Of a DNA stretch of 64,000 bases, positions 54,520 to 64,000 are shown in pieces. The DNA comes from Sipunculus nudus. Lineage: Eukaryota > Annelida > Sipuncula > Golfingiida > Sipunculidae. Under the pieces are notes generated by a model. The model saw only the letters and a program-made list of their open reading frames with translations, did no database searches and was not told the DNA's origin. How positions within the stretch are numbered: the first letter of the stretch is position 1; the number at the start of each line of letters is the position of its first letter. The stretch is taken from positions 40,794,714 through 40,858,713 of the forward strand of contig CM049320.1 of the NCBI GenBank assembly GCA_026874595.1, written 5' to 3'. A program made the position numbers and the translations under genes.

Positions 54520-57500
54520 ATAATTCTGTTACGTTTTTCACCCGATTTCAGTGATACTTACTCAGGATATTCCTCCCTAAAGTTAACTCAATTTGACCTA
54601 GTTTCAGTGACCTTGACCTGTTTTTGAGGTCATGGTGGTTAAACAGTGCATTTTTTCAGATTTCCAATGTCGATATCTTCTTATGTACAAGGTGTACAGA
54701 CAAATGGGTGTAAACCCTACTATAACATCTCGTTCCCAACATTACTGCGGGTTCCGCTTTGAATTCTTTGAATTCACTCATGAGGAACAATGTGAAATAC
54801 GGATAAACCATTTGACACAGAAAGTTGAACCTTTGCAGACATATACCATTTACAATATAAGGGTGCAGTGGCACGTTTGGCAGCGATATCTGTAATAGTT
54901 TTGGAATAATATGCAAATTATTAAAATATTATGTCAGCTCATTTAGCTCTACCCTACTTTTTGATATTGATAACAGATTAATTGCAAAATCGGGAGTTGA
55001 GATCCGTGACTGTCGTATGACAGTTAAAAGAAGTCTAATTTGTATTTGGTATACTCTACATAGATGTTAACTTTAAAATGGCAGCATGGACGACACAGTC
55101 CTGAAGATTATGTAGCAATGCTGTCTTCCAGTTTCATTTTAGATCTGCATTCAGATGGCCCGTGTCCCTTTTGTAGAAATCTCTCAGGAAAATATCACAA
55201 AAATCACATTCTTATCTCTGACTTTGAACCCACTGTTTATAGTGCATCTGTTCTTGTGGTTATTAAAGGGCAGAGTATTATTCAAACCCAGTATAATCGG
55301 TATGCTTTTAATTTCTTATCAACGGATAATGGAGTAAATAAATCATAAAAACGAATCAAATTCCTAATGAAATGTCATAAATCGATGATTTATTTATTTT
55401 TAATGTGAATTTCGTATTACATGTTAAACGGTCACACTTAAAGTTAATACAAACTAATTTTTTCTTAATCATTTTTTTCTCTAATTATTAAACATATTTC
55501 ATCTTTCGAATCGCTTTTTTTACTGACGTTGTATGAACATAAATGTGTATTATTATTATATTAATCATTATTATTATTAAATCCGTTGTATTCCATCATC
55601 ATTAAAATTAGTTTACTGCTAATAAGTCTCGTCGTTCAATGCTCCGTCGGTTTAAAAACGAAATCATAAACCATGGGGACATGGGCCAAGGGCAAACAAA
55701 TCCACACCGCGGTAAGAAAATGACGGAAAACTCCGGTCTCTCTTTACTTATGGCAGACAAATAGTCATTCACTATAGTGTATAGTCAATGGTCATAGACT
55801 TAAGCTGTATCCTAAATAATGTCAGGTGATATCATTTAAGTAAATAAGTATTTCGTGACAGATGGTAATGGACAAGTAGCCCCTCGGGCGAGATCCCATT
55901 AAAAGCCAAGAGACTGCCATAAGGGGAACCTGATGGCGGTGATACCTTAAGTAATAGCAACTTTTAAAATTGTAAAATTCAATACTAGAATAAGAATCCC
56001 TAATAACACTACTACATTCAAAGAGAGAACAATAACTGATGCCTGTCAGTTGTCAGTTCGATGATAAATGGTGATAAATGTTATGTTGAGGGGCTCCTTG
56101 CTCTTTGGTTATAGCCGATTGCATACAGTAATACTTATCTCAGATAACGTCACCGTTGGGGGTATTTACTACATTGCTGTTTGGTCTTGTTATAAAACAA
56201 AACATGTTCAAGCATTTGTTTTCGCACAGTTTTGCCCAGCCGATGTAGAAGCCAGACCGACCAGGGAGTGATCAGACCTATTATCGTTATATCCTATGTG
56301 TCCGTCTGATACTTACTGACGGTCGTTATGTTTCATCTTCCTTCACACGGGAGAACGTTATATATTATACCTACAGATTCCTCTCTAGGGATGGAGGTAG
56401 AAATAATAAAAGTAAGCTCCTGGAGCTTATAATGCCTAGACCATAGGTCTGGTCAGGGATGTGATTAGCTCTCTCGAAATTATTCGTTTTCAGCAACTGT
56501 CTAGTCCAAGCTTTGTTTTGTTGCTCTGACTTTCTACAACTGATAAAGTAAACTCATCAGGCCTTCAATAGGTAAATGACCGAACAATGAGTAAGTGCTC
56601 CAGAAAAAAAGAGTAGACTTCTTCGAAATAAAGAGTGAAAAAAAGAGTAAAATCAGCATCGATTCCCCATTTTTATCGCAGACTGAATATAGATGTACTT
56701 CACATACCACACTTTTTGGATGTGGATCGTTCCCAAAGTCAGAAATATACATGGTACACCTCCCCCTGTATTCAAGATAAGGGCATTTTCTACATGTTGT
56801 AACACAGGCTGGACCTGCACACACAAAAATTGCGAAATTGCCCATTCTTGTTCTAACTGGACTGTTTAAGCAGGAGAAAAATAGTAATTATCGGAATTCT
56901 TTCATGGAAAAGAGTTTTGCTGCGAAAAATACTAAAAAAGGATAATTAGCGTCATTTTAAGGAAATAAAAAAAAAGAGCGACTTGTTGATAAAAAAGAGT
57001 GGTTTGGCAGGCCTGCTCATATCCTAAATAAATAAAATGTATGGACCTTGGGAGGGTTTACCGGTCAAGGTTTTATTGACCAAAGACTTAAGTCATCGGT
57101 CATCCCATGTACCGCAGGTACGGTCACTGCCCTACCTCTTTTTCGTTTATTTATGTTTTCGGCTGATGGTATTATCAGTTTAGTAAGGAATCAAATTCCA
57201 ATATACTTGAGTATGCACCAGGATCAATTTTTTTTTAATCTTATGATTCTGTTTCTTTCTGCTTAAGAAGGGGCTGTCTTAACTGCAACTGCACTATAGA
57301 AGTGAAATTTATGGAAGTTGTGATAAGCAATAACGCAATAAAATAATCCCTAAAACGTTCTATTTGAACGGTTGGTTTTCACAAATATCCACACCATCTC
57401 CCTCTCTGCCCGGACTTGGCCCCTCGTATGTCCAGATGGCCATACATTTTTTTTCATTTTACTCCCAAGGCTTACGTAGCTTAATATTACAGAACTTGCT

Positions 57501-60500
57501 AAGCATTTGACGACCTCTCTAGATAAAAATATAGCATCCTTCACGGCCGTCGGACAGGCGTCATTTACTCTGTAAAAACATGATTTACGGGAAGCAGAAA
57601 ATAGAATTTACTGTGGTTGAATTACTTTTTTTCTTTCTTCCGGCTCGCTTAACCAAGCACAAATACATAGACCTGGACAGGCTCCAGGACTTAATGGAAA
57701 GTTATCGTTTTTGTCAAATTTAATAGTAAAAACTACGCGACTTGAACACCTGGGAAATTATAGTTACGACAAAAACAGTGACTCCTTTCATCAGTTTTTT
57801 TATTTCTGTCTTTTAAGAATGTAATATAATGTTATTCCTCTGGAGGAAAAACGCCTAATCTTATTAAAGCAAAGAATTCAAGGCGGATTTATGCAGTCTA
57901 CAGCTGCATTTTTTTATAATTTGATTACTTGGTTCTGGAGATTTACTTATAGATACTGGTCACCTTATACCAACCTCCTTTATATCCCTGTGATAAAACC
58001 GATAGGGTTGTGCCACATTGTTCGATTATATTGATGATTGGTCGCTTCGTTTCATAATCGATCAAACTTGTTCCATTTTTGCACAATGATCACAAACGAC
58101 TGTAAATATAAATGAAAAGAAGTAATTCTAACTTGAAACTTGAGAAATATGAAAGACGGGACTCAAATGGCATTAAAACAGAAGCTTGTGCAGCGAACAA
58201 GTATCAACAACTTGGTCATTAGCTTGACCTTTCAGCACGATGTAAAATTGAAACTGAAATGACTTAGTCAATATTTTAGGTTGAATCTTATAAAATAGAT
58301 TTCACGATAATATAGCAGGTACATAAAATGATCGCTTAATAATCATCCATCGCTCGCTGGTTTTCTCCAAATTAACCATCGTGATTTTACATCCAAGTCG
58401 GACCGCTCATAATTTCCCGCTTTCATGTCCCCTGCAAAATAATAATCATCATAAAGGCTCATCTTTACATAAACATTAAAGCCAGTGCCGCTCACGAAAT
58501 ATCACTAAAAATAATTAAGTGTTAAGTAATGCTGAGTGTATCGATTATTTATTTGTCGTCTCATTAATCAACACCATTAATGACATATATTTAACGCCTA
58601 ACATTAAAAAAAAATTAAATAAAATAACTAGGAATCATTGTGATATCTGCTCAAAAACTTAGTAAAAGTTTTCCTTTGTAAATTACATAACATCAATTCG
58701 AATCAAATATGAGTGGGTCCGGGCTGCTCAGAAGCGGATGGGGGGGGGGGGGGTCCGTTTTCAAGCTGCCGCAACCTTTTTTAGGGTTTCATACCAATTT
58801 TTGCGGCCCGGACTCCGCTCTTTCGCACCTTTTATTTAGTGACCTTTTTGTTTTTTGTTTCATTAGTCCTCCTTGTCTGGACCCCTGCTTTTCCGTTATC
58901 AAGGGCATCGCATTAGAGACGTGGGGGAGGGGGCTGGACTGACGGAGGAATGGCCGACTGTAATGATGATTCGTAATCTGCTTTCTTCTTTGACGGAAAT
59001 TTAATTGAAGTTGAAGGCAGTCTATTCCATCCAGTATACTTCCTGGATGCGGACAATGACCGAGCTTCAAGTGATCAATTTTCCGGATATTCAGTTCAAG
59101 GATTTTCCTGCTTAATATACTATATATTATAGATTACCACCCAAGCTAGTTTATGGGAGTCGTCTGAGAGAAAATTTAAACTATATAAGTAATAACCCAA
59201 AGAAAACCATACAATCACAAACCAGTAAACTTATGTAATAAATAATGTACATCTGGCTAAAGTTCACTTCTTTAACAAAAATTGAAACAGGACTTAAGAA
59301 GTGAGCTTGCCTAGTAAATACGTCACCAAACAAAATTTGGTTTGCCCATTTCAAGCTCTCAATTGTTTTTTCATCGTTTTAATAAAAGTCTCTATATCTA
59401 ATATAAAAACGTCTTTCAACCATCGTTGTAGGCTATCCACTCTTGAACCATGCAGAATCAATTTTAGAACCTGATCTTACCATATTCGATGTTATGCCTG
59501 AAAATCCTTCTATTTTGAAAAGAATATAGCTTTCCGACCCATGACTCAGTAACCAGAAGGCAGGCTGCCCATGTTCAACGCCCTCCGCAACGGCATAAAA
59601 TAAAACCGCGACAGACCAAACCAAATGTATTTTCCTCTGGTTGGCCTGAACTGTATTCTATATGCGTTATTTGGGCTTATGTTTATGACTGTATACTTAA
59701 GGGTTAGTATATGGTGGGAACATATCCAGCCTGTTGCCGTCTCAGTTAGTTGTAAGGGGTTTATTACGTGTCACTGATGCCAATTTATTTTTAGAAGTAT
59801 ATGTTTTTTATAATAAAAAAGGCAGTGGTATTTACACTACGGTTCCGCATATACTAAGAATCCCAATTTATTTGATATTTTAATCGAACTATCATTTGTC
59901 ATTTTCGTGTGTGATGCTGTTTCTCTGCATTTAAACAATTCGAAAGTAAACGACTTCTGTAGATAATCTCAAAGATGACAATTGATATGGAACAAGTTAC
60001 CTTATATGAAAAATTACTGGCATTGTGACATAGCTTCAGAACTGATATTTGTTTACACCCGATAGTCAGACTTTATTCAATAACCTGATGTATGTTTGGC
60101 CATACGGTACTTTTTTACATTATCCGGAGCTACCTCACCTCACCTAACCTTTAAAAAATTGACCTTTAGTTTTCAAGCAAATAAGAAAAGGATTATGAAG
60201 GGTTAAAACTTTGAGTCAACTTAGAGCCTCAGTGATTTATTATTCTGTGGTTTGGTAATCTGCAGAGGCCAGGACGTTAAAGTTAAGTCGGAGTGATTTA
60301 CCGCCTCATAGTCTGTGGCTCGGATAATCCCCGGAAATCCGTACCATGGTCGTCTGAATAAAGGCGTTTGAACCCTTATACATTCGGTCGTACTGGGCAA
60401 TACTTTGTTAATAAATATATTTGATTACAAATGAACTCTTTAAAAGTAACAACAGATATTAATAATGGTATGAATGATATGTAAAGGGCGTAAAGCCACG

Positions 60501-60870
60501 ACAGATGTATGAAGTATGAAAGGCTGGCGGATGACGTTCTCAGCAGGGAACGAAAATGCAAAAAGTTACCGTTTTAATCATAAGGCCAGGTCTTCACAAT
60601 TACCGCAAACGAACGCAGGTGCTTTCACCTCTGCGGGTCTTTATCATAATGTCACCAATTTTATAATGCAGCAGAGGTCATCACAATAACATACTGTTAG
60701 CAGCAGTTCACGTCGACTTAATCTTAACTGTTGAATACCCATCCATGTCCTGGCAACGGTGGACGCTTCTTGTAACTAGAAATCCGCACAATGAGGAACT
60801 AAACTAGAAATTTCAATTCTGAGGAATGCAAGCCTCCGCCCCATGTGAAGGTCCCTTTTGTTGGATGCTC
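54520..60870. other. Unassigned sequence, no supported gene
   Basis: The open frames in this 6.3-kb stretch (for example 54632-54895, 55064-55348, 56068-56271, 56534-56845 minus, 57048-57266, 58709-58942, 59433-59624 minus) are short, lack known motifs and overlap on opposite strands. A poly(G) run lies at 58740-58753. The part 58300-58680 is dense in ATTA/TAATTAAG-like words without being a simple repeat. Confidence 0.4.
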
Positions 60871-60877
60871 CCATAAA

Positions 60878-61115
60878 AATATTTGCATTCACCTATTCGG
60901 CTTATATTCCCAGGTTCATTCGTGCACAAGTGACTGTACATTTGTGAATATTCCTTGATGACGTTCCTGGATCCGGATCATTGGTCCATTCCCGAAATGT
61001 CTTGAAAATGTCATGAGATTAAGTTCATGATTGCGTTAGTGATATTGTGAACAAACATGCACACATGAACGGGGATGAACGCATACCCTCCTTGCGGAGG
61101 CAATTAGCAGATAGC
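60878..61115 (-). repeat. GGCGGAGG dispersed family, minus copy
   Basis: The minus strand has TTGCCTCCGCAAGGAGGGTA, GCGTTCATCCCCGTTCATG, CGCAATCATGAAC, ATCTCATGACATTTTCAAGA, GGATCCAGGAACGTCATCAA, GGAATATTCACAAATG, CACGAATGAACCTGGGAATA. This aligns with 63605-63860. Confidence 0.75.
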
Positions 61116-61119
61116 AGAC

Positions 61120-62247
61120 GCCAAAGAATTGACCTGTAATCAGTTTGATGGGCTGGGAGCGTGAATATTTAATCAACAACAAATACTAGGATGCCAGGAT
61201 GTGTGTCCTAAAAATCCAGGGATCTGACGGCCTTAAATATTTTCTATTCATATTAACCCTTTAATTAATAATAATATATAATTAATAATATCATAATATC
61301 AACCAGTATAACCTAACCTATATATGGATTCAACCGCCTATGGGCATTATATTAGTCCCATGTTAGCTGTTACAGAAACCGGAATCGAATCAGCCCTGTC
61401 CTGGGTATTGAGTTGGTTTTGAGTAGTTGCTTTCTCAAGATTTATTGATTTTATTTTAGTCACTGAACACTTGTTAGGCCCGCTGCCACACATAATAGCT
61501 TGTGACCAGGTGGATATGGAATTTTCTTCACTGAAATTTAATAATTTTAGCAGTGCACGTTTCCAATGGAAAAAAATACGGCATCAAATACGTTTACGTT
61601 TAAAGGGACATGATCAAATGGAATGTTATGCCTATTCTTTCACACAATCAGTTCTGTTTTGCTTTACAGAAAAAACACCCCAACACAGTCTCAGTATTTT
61701 CTCTTCAACTATTTAAAACTTTGTTATGGTTCTGTGTGAGTAAACAGGGCCATTTTTTTTCCTCACCATAACAAAGCTGGATTTCCAATTTTGCGCTTGC
61801 TCGGCAGATCCCAAACAAGGATTAGTTCAAATAAAGATTGATGTGAAACTCCGGCTGTAAGCCTGGAATAATATCGGGAAATGCCGGTGTGTTCGCGCTA
61901 TGTTTATGCTGTGCCAGTGATCGCACCCGGTCCACTTTTATGACACTCGTGTACAGGGGTAAGCCAACGATTTCGGTACGATATTTTGGCAGGCACGATT
62001 TTATTTAACAGAGAAAACGCTATTTTCAAGCCATTTCAACATACTTTGTGGGTCCTTTGAAAGAATATAGAGCAATTTTCATGTCTGAGCCAACCTATGG
62101 ATGGAAACTTGATATTAATGACAGAGAAGTACCCGTATGATTTATCTTCATTTTACGTGCACAATCACAATCGACATAGGGACGCTTCAACTCATGAGGA
62201 AAAGCATTGTTATTTTATCATATATGAACATATCAGGGTATATTCTC

Positions 62248-62301
<54 letters not shown>

Positions 62302-62789
62302 TTAAATAATAATAAAAGACTGAACCTTTGGGGTACCCTGGTTTATTGCGAAAAGTAATGCAAACTACATTTGCGAATTAGTGCAATGCAAGGCAATAAA
62401 CATGAAATAACACCAATCAATGACATAATTTTCACAAGATGAATATATAACATATATTGAAAATAATCCGGTACAGATACAGAGTACCGGGGTGTGTGGG
62501 GAGGGTAATCTACCCCATATTAAATTTATATTCAGCGATATTTTTATTAAGACTTCAAAATGAAATAGATGCAAAGTCCCGCACAAGGCGCAGGCCATAA
62601 ACCAACTGACCCTCTGTTATTGAAATGCACACGGCTCAGGTTCACGTGTGACGCAAGCTTATGTGATCAAACAAGCGTTAAATTACCAGAGTTCACGTGT
62701 ACCTATGCAACTTATGCAGCCTTCGTTTCTGATATTTAAATCACAATAAAGATAACATGTTCCTACTTTAAAGCACTACTGTATTGCTT

Positions 62790-62851
<62 letters not shown>

Positions 62852-63110
62852 TAAAGGAGTCGGGCTAGAACCCAAAAGATGTCTAGAACTCAGGAAGACT
62901 CAAAACAATTAAGGGAAAAGACTTGTTTGGATGCAAATTTCATTATTTTCAGTTCCTTAGTTTCCTTGTGACAATATGAGAAATAACGTCCCCGGGATAG
63001 ATTTCTTTTTATGTATAGATACACCTACCGGCGTATGTGTGCAATAATGAAACTTGATGATAACATGACTGATACATTTACGTTTTAAAAATTCCTTTCA
63101 TATTTTAATT
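61120..63110. other. Unassigned sequence with two TA microsatellites
   Basis: (TA)n runs at 62250-62298 and 62796-62848 account for the open frames around 62097-62358. A dispersed repeat copy lies at 61590-61730. No gene supported. Confidence 0.45.
61590..61730 (+). repeat. Dispersed repeat copy, partner at 13.2 kb
   Basis: TTTAAAGGGACATGATCA, TGTTATGCCTATTCTTTCAC and TCAGTTCTGTTTTGCTTTAC match the minus strand of 13195-13345. The following TTATGGTTCTGTGTGAGTAAAC also occurs near 37211 in the left arm of the foldback element. Confidence 0.65.
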
Positions 63111-63349
63111 TTCTTAGCAGATATGTAGTGTCTTAACATAGGTTGGGTGGGGGGTTTCATGCCCCCCTGCGGCACCCCCTGGCAACGACACTGGTTTGAG
63201 CCAACATGGAATGTGGAGGATGCGAGTCAATTTGATTTTTATTGATGGGACAAATCTGAGTGCTGCTGAAGGCGCGTCATCAAGCCAGCCATGAGGGATG
63301 ATCGGAACACTGTCCAGCACGACATTCCAGAATTGTCCTTTAACCTCAT

Positions 63350-63590
63350 TCAATTTGTTCCATACATCAAAAAGTCATCAGCATTTATCATCGGTGGCTG
63401 AACCCCGACCAGCCCACTGTCATCCAGATAATGCCTTCTGCTCCATTCGTCATAAGAATGGCGTGTTTGAAGCACGTAAATGTGGGTCACTTGGTTCAGC
63501 GGGACGTGTGCAAAAGCATGGCTGATGTAGCCATGCTGTATTTGTGGTCTTTTATGATTGAATGGATCACAAATTTTATCTTGAAAATTT
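63350..63590 (-). pseudogene. Unidentified, interrupted coding-like segment
   Basis: The minus strand from about 63585 reads HGYISHAFAHVPLNQVTHIY, then QTRHSYDEWSRRHYLDDSG, VQPPMINADDFLMYGTN and a TGA stop. It continues in the same frame as MRLKDNSGMSCWTVFRSSLM and TRLQQHSDLSHQ to a TAA near 63243. The text is compositionally protein-like (balanced charge, W/Y/H clusters, no low complexity), unlike the random frames elsewhere, and the DNA is GC-richer. I do not recognise the family. It could be part of a decayed transposon gene, a decayed host gene or a chance open frame. The first part has no in-frame ATG near its start, so no start codon is proposed. Confidence 0.4.
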
Positions 63591-63599
63591 TAAACTTAA

Positions 63600-64000
63600 A
63601 TTATTGCCTTCGCAAGGAGGGTATGTGTTCATTACCGTTCGTGTGTGTGTGGGTGTTGTTGTGTGTTTGTTTAGAACATAACTCATGCAATCATGAACGG
63701 GATCTCATGAAATTTTCAGGGCATTTCGAGCATTGGCCTAGGGAAGAATCGATTAAATTTGGTGTACATCCAACATCTTGTCCGGATTCTGGAGCGTCAT
63801 ACAGGGATATTCACATAGGTCACTTAGGCACGAATAAACTTGGGAATATGGGCTTAAAAAAAGTGAATGCAGACAAGTTCCAGCGTCATGTGCCGCGCAG
63901 TGTGCCCTAAAGCCAACTGTTCACGTCACGGCAGAGCGCCTAGCACCTCAGAGTTACTGTGCCCTGTGTTTGCAGAGCTTTTTGAAACACGACCTCTTAG
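63600..64000 (+). repeat. GGCGGAGG dispersed family, longest copy, runs to window end
   Basis: Landmarks in order: TTGCCTTCGCAAGGAGGGTA, GTGTGTGTGTGGGTG, CATAACTCATGCAATCATGA, TCTCATGAAATTTTCAGGGC, TTCTGGAGCGTCATACAGGG, ATATTCACATAGG, GGCACGAATAAACTTGGG, GAGCGCCTAGCACCTCAGAG and GTGCCCTGTGTTTGCAGAGC. It may continue past the window. Most of the second half of the open frame 63431-63910 is repeat-derived. Confidence 0.75.

Noticed and set aside
63431-63910. 159-codon plus-strand open frame
   Set aside because: The second half is repeat-derived (GTGTG-rich dispersed family) and the first half is antisense to the better minus-strand candidate at 63350-63590.

Overview
This window looks like nuclear DNA from a metazoan, most probably a marine mollusc and perhaps a bivalve. 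It is AT-rich and has long TA, CT and G runs. It carries no operon-like coding, and it is dense with decayed non-LTR retrotransposons, tandem-repeat elements and inverted-repeat elements. The bivalve suggestion rests on my recollection of repeat families (arrays with a GGTGGCGCCACC box and a GACGGACA tail; dispersed copies with a GGCGGAGG-type end; TCGCGA-rich repeats) and cannot be proved from the sequence. I found no convincing host exon, tRNA or rRNA gene. The open frames are short, and most lie in repeats. The window is best read as a gene desert or a large intron filled with mobile elements.

Layout. 0-5.4 kb: a 34-bp minisatellite (about 1.2-1.57 kb) and a 233-bp tandem duplication (4.83-5.36 kb). 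7.49-7.9, 10.69-13.09 and 21.3-22.79 kb: three copies, in both orientations, of one element type built from 313-338-bp tandem units. Each is capped at the same end by a GACGGACA tail and a 13+3+13-nt hairpin. A fourth, diverged cap lies at 46.8 kb. 15.2-19.65 kb: one long, broken non-LTR retrotransposon (ORF1, degenerate 2A-like motif, endonuclease, reverse transcriptase, C-terminal CxC...HxxxxxC region). 25.24-26.13 kb: a 5'-truncated L1-like element on the minus strand with a poly(A) tail and an imperfect 15-bp target duplication.

35.45-40.84 kb is the most striking part. It is a giant imperfect palindrome with hAT-like ends (CAGTGAYG) and an 8-bp flanking duplication with one mismatch. Its arms carry mirrored 21-bp arrays of 6 and 16 units, and a 54-bp block is identical in both arms. 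A (CT)n(TA)n tract sits near the centre. A second, 5'-truncated non-LTR retrotransposon with a perfect 15-bp target duplication has inserted into the right arm.

41.2-53.3 kb holds three smaller inverted-repeat elements (41.17-41.50, 48.49-49.00, 52.26-53.23 kb), a GCATACG-rich inverted cluster and several long simple repeats. 42.5-64 kb holds scattered copies of one roughly 400-bp dispersed family, with another fragment at 13.9 kb. A GC-richer stretch at 63.35-63.59 kb (minus strand) reads as a coherent but interrupted peptide that I could not identify.

The genes do not work together as a pathway. The relationships are insertional: elements inside elements, which give relative ages.
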